A stretch of 64,000 nucleotides of DNA from Muribaculaceae bacterium. GTDB lineage: Bacteria; Bacteroidota; Bacteroidia; Bacteroidales; Muribaculaceae. Under the pieces are notes generated by a model, which ran no database searches, was not told the DNA's origin, and saw only the letters and a program-made list of their open reading frames with translations. A program made the position numbers and the translations under genes. The stretch's first letter is position 1. Each line of letters starts with the position of its first letter. Where the stretch lies: contig JAGAUV010000073.1 of the NCBI GenBank assembly GCA_017620635.1, positions 1 to 64,000 of the forward strand, in the 5' to 3' direction. Shown here piece after piece: positions 36,361 to 45,770 of the stretch.

Positions 36361-37704
36361 ATGAAAAAGAATATATTACTCTTTATCGGCCTGCTCCTTG
36401 CGGCGGCTGTTTCGGCGCAGAACTGGCAGCCGCTCTTCAACGGGAAGAATCTCAAGGGCTGGACACGCATAAATGGCAAGGCCGAGTACTGCGTCGAAGA
36501 CGGCGCTATAGTGGGTACCACGAAATGCAATACCCCCAATACATTCCTGTCGACCAATAAAAACTATGGCGACTTCATACTTGAGTTCGAGTTCAAGGTC
36601 GACGACGCCCTCAACTCCGGCGTGCAACTGCGCAGCCACCGCAAGAAGGACTACCGCAACAACAAGGTGCACGGCTATCAGTTTGAGATCGACCCTTCGA
36701 AACGTGCATGGTCGGGCGGTATCTACGACGAGGAGCGCCGTGGATGGCTCTATCCGCTTACAAAGAATACTGCCGCCCAGTCGGCTTTCAAAAACAATCA
36801 ATGGAACACGGCTCGCGTAGAGGCCTGCGGCAAAAGCATACGCACATGGATCAATGGTGTGCCTTGCGCAAATCTGTGGGATGATGTCGACGCCGACGGT
36901 TTCATCGGCCTGCAGGTGCACTCTATCGGCGATAATAAATCGCTTGAGGGCAAGAAGGTGGCATGGCGCAATATACGCATATGCACAGAGGATGTCGACA
37001 AATATCTTACGCCGACGACTGCTCCCGTGGTAAATTGTGTCGACAATGAATTGTCGCCCACAGAGGTAGCCGAGGGCTGGACCCTGCTTTTCAACGGCAA
37101 GGACACCAAGGGCTGGAGAGGCGCCAAGCTCGACAACTTCCCCGAGAAGGGCTGGGTAATAGAGGACGGCATACTCAAAGTCTTGTCCTCTGACGGTGCC
37201 GAGTCGACAAACGGCGGCGATATCGTGACCGACCGCACCTACAAGGATTTCATCCTGTCTGTCGACTTCAAGATAACTGAAGGAGCCAACAGCGGTATCA
37301 AATATTTCGTTGACCCGACGATGAACAAGGGTGCCGGTTCTGCTATCGGATGCGAGTTCCAGATTCTTGACGATCAGCGTCATCCCGATGCTAAACTGGG
37401 TGTCAAAGGCAACCGCAAACTGGGCTCGCTCTACGATCTTATCCCTGCGCCCGAAAAGAAACCGTTCGATATCAACAAGTTCAACACCGCCACAATTATC
37501 GTGAAAGGCAATCACGTGGAGCACTGGCTCAATGGCGAAAAACTTATCGAGTACGACCGCAACAACCAGACTTTCAACGCGCTTGTGGCTTATAGCAAAT
37601 ATCGCGACTGGCCTAACTTCGGCAATCACAAGGAAGGCAACATTCTCCTGCAGGACCACGGCAACGAGGTGTGGTTCAAGAACATAAAGATCAAGGAGCT
37701 CTGA
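36361..37704 (+). CDS. Two-domain DUF1080 (3-keto-disaccharide hydrolase-like) protein
   Basis: A 447-residue secreted protein with a signal peptide ([19 protein letters not shown]) and two DUF1080 jelly-roll domains. The first (about 20-215) has [27 protein letters not shown] and the second (about 240-447) [31 protein letters not shown]. Each has NSGVQLRSH / NSGIKYFV and HGYQFEID / [10 protein letters not shown] strands. Work on Bacteroides has linked this family, beside Gfo/Idh oxidoreductases, to cleavage of 3-keto-glycosides made by oxidising a sugar C3 hydroxyl. That pathway is a plausible role here; the substrate is unknown. It is co-directional with the two Tat-exported oxidoreductases. 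Confidence 0.88.
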   Translation: MKKNILLFIGLLLAAAVSAQNWQPLFNGKNLKGWTRINGKAEYCVEDGAIVGTTKCNTPNTFLSTNKNYGDFILEFEFKVDDALNSGVQLRSHRKKDYRNNKVHGYQFEIDPSKRAWSGGIYDEERRGWLYPLTKNTAAQSAFKNNQWNTARVEACGKSIRTWINGVPCANLWDDVDADGFIGLQVHSIGDNKSLEGKKVAWRNIRICTEDVDKYLTPTTAPVVNCVDNELSPTEVAEGWTLLFNGKDTKGWRGAKLDNFPEKGWVIEDGILKVLSSDGAESTNGGDIVTDRTYKDFILSVDFKITEGANSGIKYFVDPTMNKGAGSAIGCEFQILDDQRHPDAKLGVKGNRKLGSLYDLIPAPEKKPFDINKFNTATIIVKGNHVEHWLNGEKLIEYDRNNQTFNALVAYSKYRDWPNFGNHKEGNILLQDHGNEVWFKNIKIKEL

Positions 37705-37718
37705 TCGAGGCCGCATAG

Positions 37719-38435
37719 ATGTCTTTTCTCACACGTACCATGCCCGACGGCACTCGAGCCTTGTATGAATGGTTCGGAGCCATGCATACGCGCGTGGATA
37801 TCCTGCTCAGAAGCAGCGCTTACGACTATGATTATCTGCGCGATACCGTCGGTATCATGCGTCAGGAGATATGTGAGATCGAAAAGACAGGCAACCGCTT
37901 CGACCCGACGAGCGAGGTGTCGCGGCTCAACGCTCTGCCGGCCGGAGTGAAACACACTCTCAGTCCGCGTCTATATGATATACTGACCCTTTGTCTGCGA
38001 TACAACAAGCAGACAGAGGGTCTTTTTGATATCACAGTACAGAGCAAGGGACATTCGCCACAGACTATCGGTGGCATACACATCGATAGCGACGGCACGT
38101 ACAGCCGCGACAGCGAGAATATAGTGATCGACCTCTCGGGCTTCCTGAAGGGCTATGCTCTCGACCGTGTGCGTCCGGTGCTCGAAGAGCGTGGAATTAC
38201 CGACGCCCTCGTCAATATGGGCAACAGCTCGATAATGGCGATGGGCGATGTGCCCGGGCCGGTCAGGAACGCATGCCTGACTACATCGGGCAACGACAGC
38301 CCCGACCGATGCCATATCGTAAACCCTCTGACCGGCGAGATGATAAGAGGCAAGCGGCAGGTACAGGTTGTAACAAATTCCGGTGCCGAAGGCGAGGCCG
38401 AGGCCACCCGACGCTTTATCTCTTGTTGTCTGTAG
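37719..38435 (+). CDS. Short ApbE-like FMN transferase homologue
   Basis: A 238-residue protein resembling ApbE, which attaches FMN to a Thr or Ser of redox proteins. Seen: TGNRFDPTSEVSRLNAL (usually ExxxSxWxPxSExxxLN), the central IDLSGFLKGYALDRV, LVNMGNSS, and a C-terminal GAEGEAEATRRF that stands in for the usual Asp-Ala-x-Ala-Thr box. It lacks a signal peptide and ends right after this box, about 100 residues shorter than typical. It may be a reduced or inactive variant, or act in the cytoplasm. It lies 14 bp after the DUF1080 gene, but no obvious flavoprotein partner is adjacent. Confidence 0.7.
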   Translation: MSFLTRTMPDGTRALYEWFGAMHTRVDILLRSSAYDYDYLRDTVGIMRQEICEIEKTGNRFDPTSEVSRLNALPAGVKHTLSPRLYDILTLCLRYNKQTEGLFDITVQSKGHSPQTIGGIHIDSDGTYSRDSENIVIDLSGFLKGYALDRVRPVLEERGITDALVNMGNSSIMAMGDVPGPVRNACLTTSGNDSPDRCHIVNPLTGEMIRGKRQVQVVTNSGAEGEAEATRRFISCCL

Positions 38436-38486
38436 CGGTAATTGCAGGTGTTTCACGATTGAAAATCTTTAAAATTTGAGTCAAAA

Positions 38487-38518
38487 TTTGCACTTGTGGA
38501 AATTTTGACGTAACTTTG
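38487..38518 (+). promoter_or_regulatory. Promoter for tRNA-Cys
   Basis: TTTG at 38487-38490, a 20-bp spacer and TAACTTTG at 38511-38518, an exact match to the consensus, 17 bp before the mature tRNA. Confidence 0.7.
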
Positions 38519-38535
38519 CACCGCAAACCACAAAT

Positions 38536-38606
38536 GGTACCATGGCCGAGTGGTTAGGCATCGGTCTGCAAAACCGAGCACAGCAGTTCGATTCTGCTTG
38601 GTACCT
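38536..38606 (+). tRNA. tRNA-Cys (anticodon GCA)
   Basis: A 71-nt cloverleaf: acceptor GGTACCA (38536-38542) pairs with TGGTACC (38599-38605), and the discriminator is U73, as expected for Cys. The anticodon loop CTGCAAA carries GCA; the T arm is GCAG-TTCGATT-CTGC. The CCA end is not encoded. Confidence 0.96.
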
Positions 38607-38651
38607 CTTGATAGCCCTGACGCTTTTGCGCCCGGGCTTTTTATTTAGGAT

Positions 38652-39257
38652 ATGGCACAGATCAAAAATATTGTTTTCGATTTCGGCGGAGTGATCGTAG
38701 ACTGGAATCCGCGTTATTTCTACCGTGATATTTTTGCCGATGAGGCTGAGATGGAGTATTTTCTCGCCAACATATGCTCGTCGGCATGGAATATCGAGCA
38801 CGACCGAGGCCGCACTTTCGCCGAGGGCATGCGTCTGCTTCAGGCCGAACATCCCGAGTACCATCGGGAGATAGGGCTCTATCGCGAAGGATGGCCGACG
38901 ATGCTGAAAGGAGAGATACCTGAGGCTGTCGAGTATCTGCACAAGCTCAAGGACAGAGATTACCGCTTGTTCGGACTTACGAACTGGTCGGCCGAGACTT
39001 TCGATATCGCCTATGAGCGTTTCGACTCTTTCAAGCAGTTCGAGGGCATAGTGGTGTCAGGTTTCGAAAAGATTACCAAGCCCGACCCGAGGCTGTTCGG
39101 TATATTGCTCGACCGATACGGTCTCAAGGCCGAAGAATCACTGTTTATCGATGATACAGCGGCCAATATCGACACGGCGAATGCACTCGGTTTCAAAACC
39201 GTACATGTCGTTTCGACCGATCAGGCCATACGGGATATCGAAGCCTGTCTAAGCTGA
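38652..39257 (+). CDS. HAD-superfamily phosphatase, YihX-like
   Basis: A 201-residue HAD phosphatase. The nucleophile motif is VFDFGGVIVDWN: the catalytic Asp is present but the usual Asp+2 is Gly, as in YihX-type sugar phosphatases (F-D-L-G-N). Motif II is FGLTNWS, the motif III Lys is in EKITKPDPRLFG, and motif IV is LFIDDTAANIDTANALGF. The known YihX releases glucose from glucose-1-phosphate; substrate here is unproven. It follows tRNA-Cys and converges on the PurF-like gene. Confidence 0.88.
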   Translation: MAQIKNIVFDFGGVIVDWNPRYFYRDIFADEAEMEYFLANICSSAWNIEHDRGRTFAEGMRLLQAEHPEYHREIGLYREGWPTMLKGEIPEAVEYLHKLKDRDYRLFGLTNWSAETFDIAYERFDSFKQFEGIVVSGFEKITKPDPRLFGILLDRYGLKAEESLFIDDTAANIDTANALGFKTVHVVSTDQAIRDIEACLS

Positions 39258-39269
39258 GAGATAAAGGCA

Positions 39270-39302
39270 AAAAAAATATCCGCGCTCGCGGATATTTTTT
39301 TA
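39270..39302. terminator. Bidirectional intrinsic terminator
   Basis: A stem ATATCCG/CGGATAT (39277-39283 with 39290-39296) is flanked by eight A residues on the left and seven T residues on the right, so it can stop transcription from both converging genes. Confidence 0.85.
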
Positions 39303-39315
39303 TGTAATGATCGTG

Positions 39316-40758
39316 TCAGTCTTTTTTGTGAGCCTTGCAGTATGCCTGGCAGGGATGATAGCTGCTGCCATCGAAGCAATGTGTGCAGACGCGCTCCTTG
39401 GGCAGACCGATCGAGGCAATAAGATCGTCCATCTTGTTGAACTGTAGCGTGGTCAGGCCCAGCCGGCGTGCGATCTCTTTGACCATGCGCTCGTATTCGG
39501 GAGTGCCTGCGGTGGCGTATTGCTCGAGTTTGGCGGTATGGTCGCCCTCGAAGTCCTGGATTATGCGACGGGTTATCAGCTCGAGGTCGCTCTTCGACGA
39601 TGTGAAACCGATAAACGGACATCCATATACCAGCGGCGGACATGAGATACGTGCATGCACCTCTTTTGCGCCGGCATCAAAGAATGTCTTGACATTGTCG
39701 CGTAGCTGTGTGCCGCGGACTATAGAGTCGTCGCAGAATACCACGCGCTGGCCTTTGAGCAAAGCGGCGTTGGGTATGAGCTTCATGCGTGCCACAAGGT
39801 CGCGGCGGCTCTGGTTGCTGGGGGTAAAGCTTCGAGGCCAGGTGGGAGTATATTTGAGCACCGAGCGGCGGTAGGGTATATTGTGACCCTCGGCATAGCC
39901 CAGGGCGCAGCCTACGCCCGAGTCGGGGATGCCACACACGCTGTCGGCTTCGGTCCGGTCGTTCTTGCCCATGGCGTGGCCTACTGCCTCGCGCATTGAT
40001 TCTACATTGATGCCGTTGTAGCAGCTTGTCGGGAAGCCGTAGTATACCCACAGGAACGAGCATATCTGCTCCTGCCGGGCGGCTTCCTGAAGTACTTCAA
40101 GCCCGTCGGCGCGCAGACGGACGATTTCGCCGGGACCGAGGTCGCGGAGCATGTGGAAACCGAGGTTCTCGAATGCGCCGCTCTCGCTGGTCGCTGCATA
40201 GCCGTCCTCGCCGGCGCCTATTGTTATAGGGGTGCGTCCCAGATAGTCACGCGCCGCGATGATGCCGTCTTCGGTCAGTATGAGCATCGAGCATGAGCCT
40301 CTTACCTTGCTGTACACCAGATTTATACCTTCTACGAAGCTTGTGCCCATGTTGATGAGCAGAGCCACTACTTCGGTCTGGTTGATTGTGTTTGCCGAGT
40401 GCTCGCTCAGGTGCATGCGTTGAGCCAGCAGTTCGTCGGCAAGCTCGCGCAGATTTTCAATCTTTGCGACCGTTACCACTGCATAACGTCCTAAATGGGA
40501 ATTGATAAGTATAGGCTGAGGATCGGTATCGCTTATCACGCCGAGGGCCGAATTGCCATGGAATTTATCGAGTTCGTCTTCGAATTTCGAGCGGAAATAG
40601 CTTCGCTCGAGATTGTGGATACTGCGGTTAAAGCCCCACTCGCGGTCGAAAGAGACCATACCGGCGCGTTTGGTGCCGAGGTGCGAATTGTAATCTGTAC
40701 CATAGAAAACCTCGTTGATACAAGGCTTGCGCGAGACTGCGCCAAAGAAACCACCCAT
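39316..40758 (-). CDS. PurF-like amidophosphoribosyltransferase lacking the Cys nucleophile
   Basis: A 480-residue relative of PRPP amidotransferase. The N-terminal glutaminase-type (Ntn) domain is recognisable (YNSHLGTKRAGM, LGRYAVVTV, GAGEDGYAATSESGAF), but the residue after Met, normally the Cys nucleophile, is Gly (MGGFFG). The phosphoribosyltransferase half is intact, with the PRPP loop VVFCDDSIVRGTQ and CGIPDSGVGCALGYAEG. The C-terminal CTHCFDG and further Cys recall Fe-S-type PurF. It may use free ammonia or have another role. A classical PurF is not in the window. Confidence 0.85.
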   Translation of the reverse strand: MGGFFGAVSRKPCINEVFYGTDYNSHLGTKRAGMVSFDREWGFNRSIHNLERSYFRSKFEDELDKFHGNSALGVISDTDPQPILINSHLGRYAVVTVAKIENLRELADELLAQRMHLSEHSANTINQTEVVALLINMGTSFVEGINLVYSKVRGSCSMLILTEDGIIAARDYLGRTPITIGAGEDGYAATSESGAFENLGFHMLRDLGPGEIVRLRADGLEVLQEAARQEQICSFLWVYYGFPTSCYNGINVESMREAVGHAMGKNDRTEADSVCGIPDSGVGCALGYAEGHNIPYRRSVLKYTPTWPRSFTPSNQSRRDLVARMKLIPNAALLKGQRVVFCDDSIVRGTQLRDNVKTFFDAGAKEVHARISCPPLVYGCPFIGFTSSKSDLELITRRIIQDFEGDHTAKLEQYATAGTPEYERMVKEIARRLGLTTLQFNKMDDLIASIGLPKERVCTHCFDGSSYHPCQAYCKAHKKD

Positions 40759-40784
40759 AGGGAATTGAGCATTGAATTAGGCTG

Positions 40785-40792
40785 CAAAATTA
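40785..40792 (-). promoter_or_regulatory. Candidate -7 element for the PurF-like gene
   Basis: The minus strand reads TAATTTTG, an exact TAnnTTTG match, 26 bp before the ATG; no clear -33 TTG at standard spacing. Confidence 0.5.
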
Positions 40793-40839
40793 GTTAAAAT
40801 TTCGCACATACCCACATCCTCCGGCAATTATTTTTTAAT

Positions 40840-41595
40840 TCAGGTTTGCTTACTCTTTTCTGAATCGGTCAGTGCGTACATCTTCTCGATGAGCATTGAG
40901 GCGAGGGTAAGGCCGAATATGGCGGTGGCGTGGGCGAATGTGCCGTTGACGCCGCTTTCGCCTTCCATGCGGTGTGGCAGTGTCTCGGGGCTGTACACGC
41001 ATCTGAATTTGCGCTTGGGGAAGGCGCCCGAGCGGCGGAAACGTGTCCTGAGGGCACGTGCGAGCGGACAGCCCTCGACATCCCAGAACTCGGCCGTGCG
41101 TATCTTGGCCGGATTCAGTTTGCGCGCCGCCCCCATTGATGAGAAAAAAGCCGTGCGTGGCGCCGTAGACGGGTCGGTGCAGCGCAATATCAGGTCGGCC
41201 TTGTCGGAGAGCGAATCGATAGCGTCGATTACAAAGTCTTGGCACTCAAGAGCGAAACTCGCCCCATTTTCAGGAGTATATCTGCCCTTTATAGCCACCA
41301 CCTCGCACGAAGGATTGATGTCGGATATGCGCTCGGCCACAACTTCGACCTTCGGACGGCCTACAGTGGAGTGAAGCGCAGGCATCTGGCGGTTGATGTT
41401 CGACATAGCCACATCGTCGGGGTCGACAATAGTGATGTGTCCGACTCCTGTACGTGCCAGGGCCTCGACGCACCACGACCCGACGCCGCCAACACCGAAC
41501 ACTGTCACGCGCAGCCCGGCAAGGCGTTCCATCATTTCTGTCCCGGCCACGAGTGCCGTGCGCTCATTGGCCTCTGTTATCGATTTGTCTGTCAT
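40840..41595 (-). CDS. tcdA: tRNA threonylcarbamoyladenosine dehydratase
   Basis: A 251-residue E1-like enzyme that cyclises t6A to ct6A on tRNA. The ATG at 41595 gives the normal family length; the longer frame has a poor N-terminus. Seen: the ATP-binding FGVGGVGSWCVEALARTGVGHITIVDPDDV, the NINRQMPAL segment, VIDAIDSLSDKADL, and the C-terminal NGTFAHATAIFGLTLASML. TsaE, which works earlier on the same nucleoside, is encoded at 17943-18368. It is divergent from dcp. Confidence 0.93.
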   Translation of the reverse strand: MTDKSITEANERTALVAGTEMMERLAGLRVTVFGVGGVGSWCVEALARTGVGHITIVDPDDVAMSNINRQMPALHSTVGRPKVEVVAERISDINPSCEVVAIKGRYTPENGASFALECQDFVIDAIDSLSDKADLILRCTDPSTAPRTAFFSSMGAARKLNPAKIRTAEFWDVEGCPLARALRTRFRRSGAFPKRKFRCVYSPETLPHRMEGESGVNGTFAHATAIFGLTLASMLIEKMYALTDSEKSKQT

Positions 41596-41600
41596 GACGG

Positions 41601-41608
41601 CAAAATTA
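41601..41608 (-). promoter_or_regulatory. Candidate -7 element for tcdA
   Basis: The minus strand reads TAATTTTG five bases before the tcdA ATG, so the transcript would be nearly leaderless. No clear -33 element was seen. Confidence 0.5.
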
Positions 41609-41662
41609 TAAAAAAATCGCGAGCCCCGAAACATGCCTCTCACGTGCGCATGCGAATAATTA

Positions 41663-41694
41663 TTTGGCACTTTGCGAATTTGTGTGTAATTTTG
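41663..41694 (+). promoter_or_regulatory. Promoter for dcp
   Basis: TTTG (41663-41666), a 20-bp spacer and TAATTTTG (41687-41694); the dcp ATG lies 34 bp downstream. Confidence 0.7.
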
Positions 41695-41728
41695 TGCCTG
41701 CTGATTACGCAACAACCAATCACGTGAT

Positions 41729-43864
41729 ATGAAATATTTACTTTACGCTGCGTGTGCTGTGGCTTTGGCCGGAGCTTGCACAGGCAACACGCACAAAAAT
41801 CCATTCATGACGGCGTATACTACGCCCTACGAGATACCGCCATTCGACAGTATCGCTTACAGTGACTATCTCCCGGCCCTCGATGCCGGCATAGCGCAGA
41901 AGAAAGCTCAGATCGACTCGATTGTGAACAACCCCGAGGCTGCGACTTTCGAAAACACAATTATGCCTCTCGAGCGTTCGGGCGAGATCCTCGACCGCGT
42001 AGCTCTCGTATTCTTCGCTCTCGATGAGTCTAATTCCTCGCCTGAAATGGTAGAGATCGCCGAGACCTTCTACCCCAAATACTCGCAGTTCGGCGACGAA
42101 ATGACCATGAACGACGCCCTCTTCGAGCGCATCAAGGCTGTCTACGACAATCGCGAAGGTCTCGACCCCGATCAGAAGCGTCTTGTCGAAGACTATTACA
42201 AGGACTTTGTACGCAACGGCGCACTTCTCGATGCCGATAAGAAAGAGCAGCTCAAAGCCGTAAATACAGAGCTCGCCAACCTCTACCTTACATTCAATAA
42301 AAATCTGCTCAATGCCACCAATGCCTTCGAGATCGTAGTCGACGACGAATCCCGTCTTGCCGGTCTGTCCGAATCGAGTGTGGCACAGGCTGCCGACGAG
42401 GCAAAGAGCCGTGGCATGGAAGGCAAGTGGGTATTCACACTCCATGCTCCGAGCCGTCTGCCCCTGCTGCAGTTTGCCGATGACCGCGACCTCCGCGAGC
42501 AGATGTACAAAGGATATACTACTCTCGCTTTCGACGGCGAGAACAATAACCAGCCCGTTATCAACAAGATCCTCCAGGCACGTACTCAGAAAGCCGCTAT
42601 CCTCGGTTTCAAGGATTACGGCTCGTACATGACCGACAATGTTATGGCCAAGACCACCGACAATGCAGAGGATCTTCTGATGAAGATATGGCGTCCGGCT
42701 GTCGCACGTGTCCATGAGGAAGTGGGCGAGATGCAGGCTTATGCCGATGCTCACGGCGACAGCATCAAGATCGCGCCCTGGGATTATTACTACTACGCCG
42801 AGAAAGTGCGCAAGGAAAAATACGATCTCGACGAAAACGAAGTGCGCCAGTACTTCGCCCTCGACTCTGTGCGCAACGGTATCTTCAACATGGCCGAGCG
42901 CCTCTACGGCGTCAAGTTTACCGAGATGCCCGACGCTCCCAAGTACTATCCCGAGGTTACTGTCTATGATGTTACCGACGCTGCCACCGGCGAGCACGTG
43001 GCTGTGTTCATGACCGACTACTATCCGCGCGCTTCGAAGCGTCAGGGCGCATGGATGAGTGAGTTCAAAGGCTCATGGCAGAACGAGGACGGCACATCGT
43101 CGCGTCCTGTTATATATAATGTAGGCAACTTCTCGCGTCCTTCCGGCGACACCCCGGCTCTGCTGACCATCGACGAGGTGGAGACCATGTTCCACGAGTT
43201 CGGTCACGGTCTTCACGGCATGCTCAGCCGCGCACGCCTCAAGAGCCAGGCCGGTACCAATGTCGACCGCGACTTCGTAGAGCTTCCTTCGCAGATCCAC
43301 GAGCATTGGGCTTTCGAACCTGAGATGCTGCGCACATACGCACACCACTGGAAGACCGGCGATACAATTCCCGACGAACTGATCGCCAAGATCGAGGCTG
43401 CCGCAACACACAACCAGGGCTTCACTACCGCCGAGCTCGTGGGTGCAGCCCTTCTCGACCTCCAGTATGGCAAGCTTAACACCACCGAGGATATCGACAT
43501 AGCCGGTTTCGAGGCTCAGGTAACCGAGAATCTCGGTATGCCGGCCGAGCTTACATACCGCTATCGCTCGCCTTACTTCAAGCACATCTTCGGCAGCGAC
43601 GGCTATGCTTCGGGCTACTATACATACCTCTGGGCTGAGGTACTCGATGCCGACGGCTTCGAGCTCTTCAAGGAAAAAGGTATATTCGATCCCGAGACAG
43701 CTCGTAAATTTAAAGAGAACGTGCTCGAAAAGGGCGGCTCGGTCGATCCCATGGAGCTGTATGTCAACTTCCGCGGACACGAACCTTCGGTCGACGCATT
43801 GCTGCGCAACCGTGGCCTCGTTCCACAGCCGGAAGTAAACCTCAATAACAAGTCAGGAAAATAA
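41729..43864 (+). CDS. dcp: M3-family metallopeptidase, dipeptidyl carboxypeptidase-like lipoprotein
   Basis: A 711-residue zinc peptidase of family M3. A lipobox (AGAC, Cys about residue 17) shows that it is a lipoprotein, so it acts in the periplasm or at the outer membrane. The HEFGH zinc motif is at about residues 489-493 (VETMFHEFGHGLHGMLS), with the downstream Glu in LPSQIHEHWAFE and the substrate-binding YRSPYFKHIFGSDGYASGYYTYLWAEVL. The known Dcp removes C-terminal dipeptides from oligopeptides. It is followed by a hairpin and then aspS. Confidence 0.92.
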   Translation: MKYLLYAACAVALAGACTGNTHKNPFMTAYTTPYEIPPFDSIAYSDYLPALDAGIAQKKAQIDSIVNNPEAATFENTIMPLERSGEILDRVALVFFALDESNSSPEMVEIAETFYPKYSQFGDEMTMNDALFERIKAVYDNREGLDPDQKRLVEDYYKDFVRNGALLDADKKEQLKAVNTELANLYLTFNKNLLNATNAFEIVVDDESRLAGLSESSVAQAADEAKSRGMEGKWVFTLHAPSRLPLLQFADDRDLREQMYKGYTTLAFDGENNNQPVINKILQARTQKAAILGFKDYGSYMTDNVMAKTTDNAEDLLMKIWRPAVARVHEEVGEMQAYADAHGDSIKIAPWDYYYYAEKVRKEKYDLDENEVRQYFALDSVRNGIFNMAERLYGVKFTEMPDAPKYYPEVTVYDVTDAATGEHVAVFMTDYYPRASKRQGAWMSEFKGSWQNEDGTSSRPVIYNVGNFSRPSGDTPALLTIDEVETMFHEFGHGLHGMLSRARLKSQAGTNVDRDFVELPSQIHEHWAFEPEMLRTYAHHWKTGDTIPDELIAKIEAAATHNQGFTTAELVGAALLDLQYGKLNTTEDIDIAGFEAQVTENLGMPAELTYRYRSPYFKHIFGSDGYASGYYTYLWAEVLDADGFELFKEKGIFDPETARKFKENVLEKGGSVDPMELYVNFRGHEPSVDALLRNRGLVPQPEVNLNNKSGK

Positions 43865-43874
43865 GAAGAACAGA

Positions 43875-43905
43875 GCCTTGCCGGTATACAAGCATCCGGC
43901 AAGGC
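43875..43905 (+). terminator. Hairpin between dcp and aspS
   Basis: A perfect 10-bp stem (43875-43884 with 43896-43905) around an 11-base loop. It is not followed by a U run, so it may be a partial terminator or an mRNA-end protector. Confidence 0.5.
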
Positions 43906-43928
43906 CCTGATTTAATACATCCAAACCA

Positions 43929-45692
43929 ATGTTCAGAAGCAATACCTGCGGCGAGCTGAGGCTCAGCGACCAGGGCAAGGAGGTAACTCTTGCCGGCTGG
44001 GTGCAGCGCGCCCGTAAAATGGGAGGTATGACTTTCGTCGACCTCCGCGACCGTTACGGTATAACACAGATAGTATTTGAAAGCGAGGACAACCCCGAGC
44101 TTACCGAAGCCGCCAACCACCTCGGACGCGAGTATGTGGTACAGGTCAAAGGCGTGGTGGCCGAGCGCACATCGAAGAATCCTCAGCTTCCTACCGGCGA
44201 TATCGAGATTATCGCCAAGGAGCTCAAGGTGCTCAACCCGAGCGAGGTGCCGCCGTTCACTATCGAGGACGAAAGCAATGGCGGCGATGACCTGCGCATG
44301 CGTTACCGCTACCTCGATATCCGCCGCAACCCTGTGCGCCGCAACCTCGAGCTGCGTCACAAGATGACGATGGAGGTGCGCCGCTATCTCGACAGCAAGG
44401 GCTTCCTCGAAATCGAGACTCCCATGCTGGTTGGCTCCACACCCGAAGGCGCCCGCGACTTTGTTGTGCCCTCGCGCATGAATCCCGGACAGTTCTATGC
44501 CTTGCCTCAGTCGCCTCAGACCCTCAAGCAGCTCCTCATGGTCAGCGGCATCGACCGCTACTTTCAGATTGTGAAGTGTTTCCGCGACGAGGACCTTCGT
44601 GCCGACCGTCAGCCCGAATTTACTCAGATCGACTGCGAGATGAGCTTCGTGGAGCAGAACGATATTATCGAGCTCTTCGAAGGCATGGCAAAGCATCTCT
44701 TCAAGGTTATCCGTGGTGTGGAACTTACCGAGCCGTTCCAGCGTATGCCCTGGGCCGACGCTATGAAATATTACGGCAGCGACAAGCCCGATCTTCGTTT
44801 TGGCATGAAGTTTGTCGAGTTGATGGACGTACTCAAAGGTCACGGCTTCAGTGTGTTCGACAACGCCGCTTACATCGGCGGTATCAACGCCAAGGGCGCC
44901 GCTCATTATACACGCAAACAGCTCGACGCACTTACAGAGTATGTTAAGCGTCCGCAGATCGGTGCGAAAGGCATGGTCTATGCTCGTGTGGAGGAAAACG
45001 GCAACGTGAAGTCGAGCGTCGACAAATTCTATGATCAGGAAACACTTCAGCAGCTTGCCAAGGCTATGGATGCTGAGCCCGGCGACCTTATCCTCATTCT
45101 CTCCGGCGATGATGTGATGAAGACACGCAAGCAGCTTTGCGAACTTCGTCTCGAAATGGGACGTCAGCACGGCCTGCGCGACAAGGACAAATTCGCCTGC
45201 CTGTGGGTTGTCGATTTCCCGATGTTCGAGTGGAGCGATGAGGAGCAGCGCCTTATGGCCATGCACCATCCCTTCACACATCCCAAGGACGAGGACATCC
45301 CGTTGCTCGACACCGACCCGGCAGCTGTTCGCGCCGACGCATACGATATGGTAATCAACGGCGTGGAAGTAGGCGGCGGTTCGATCCGTATCCACGACAG
45401 CGAGCTGCAGGCAAAGATGTTCGAGATACTCGGATTTACGGCCGAGAAGGCTCAGGAGCAGTTCGGCTTCCTCATGAATGCCTTCAAGTACGGCGCTCCC
45501 CCTCATGGCGGTCTTGCCTATGGCCTCGACCGTTGGGTAAGCCTCTTCGCAGGCCTCGACAGCATCCGCGACTGCATCGCATTCCCCAAGAATACTTCCG
45601 GCCGCGATGTCATGCTCGACGCTCCTGCTTGCCTTGATCAGAAGCAGCTCGACGAGCTCTGCCTAGCTCTTACAGAGCCCAAGAAAAAATAA
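43929..45692 (+). CDS. aspS: Aspartyl-tRNA synthetase
   Basis: A 587-residue class II synthetase of the bacterial type. The N-terminal OB-fold anticodon-binding domain is [30 protein letters not shown]; motif 1 is near [16 protein letters not shown], motif 2 is [30 protein letters not shown] and motif 3 is [28 protein letters not shown]. The GAD insertion domain occupies about residues 290-420. Spacing suggests its own transcript or read-through from dcp; a terminator follows. Confidence 0.97.
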   Translation: MFRSNTCGELRLSDQGKEVTLAGWVQRARKMGGMTFVDLRDRYGITQIVFESEDNPELTEAANHLGREYVVQVKGVVAERTSKNPQLPTGDIEIIAKELKVLNPSEVPPFTIEDESNGGDDLRMRYRYLDIRRNPVRRNLELRHKMTMEVRRYLDSKGFLEIETPMLVGSTPEGARDFVVPSRMNPGQFYALPQSPQTLKQLLMVSGIDRYFQIVKCFRDEDLRADRQPEFTQIDCEMSFVEQNDIIELFEGMAKHLFKVIRGVELTEPFQRMPWADAMKYYGSDKPDLRFGMKFVELMDVLKGHGFSVFDNAAYIGGINAKGAAHYTRKQLDALTEYVKRPQIGAKGMVYARVEENGNVKSSVDKFYDQETLQQLAKAMDAEPGDLILILSGDDVMKTRKQLCELRLEMGRQHGLRDKDKFACLWVVDFPMFEWSDEEQRLMAMHHPFTHPKDEDIPLLDTDPAAVRADAYDMVINGVEVGGGSIRIHDSELQAKMFEILGFTAEKAQEQFGFLMNAFKYGAPPHGGLAYGLDRWVSLFAGLDSIRDCIAFPKNTSGRDVMLDAPACLDQKQLDELCLALTEPKKK

Positions 45693-45700
45693 ATGACATA

Positions 45701-45751
45701 GAGAGGCCTTGCCGTGGCGCCTGTATGGAAGACCGGCATAGCCTCTCTTTT
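45701..45751 (+). terminator. Intrinsic terminator after aspS
   Basis: GAGAGGC pairs with GCCTCTC and, inside it, TGCCG pairs with CGGCA (45710-45714 with 45734-45738). The stem is followed by TTTTCTC. It ends 20 bp before the nif3-like ATG. Confidence 0.7.
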
Positions 45752-45770
45752 CTCACTCCTTCTCAAGATA

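Noticed and set aside
38652..39257. HAD phosphatase as an inactive enzyme because Asp+2 is Gly
   Set aside because: The F-D-x-G-x-V variant is typical of YihX-like phosphatases, which are active; it is not a sign of decay.
43842..45506. A 554-codon open frame antisense to aspS, with similar long antisense frames over glgB, dcp and GH125
   Set aside because: These are by-products of strong GC-rich codon bias in the real genes; they lack recognisable motifs, signal peptides and spacing to neighbours.
45714..45770. Longer nif3-like start
   Set aside because: The extra codons lie inside the aspS terminator hairpin; the ATG at 45771 begins the conserved family N-terminus.
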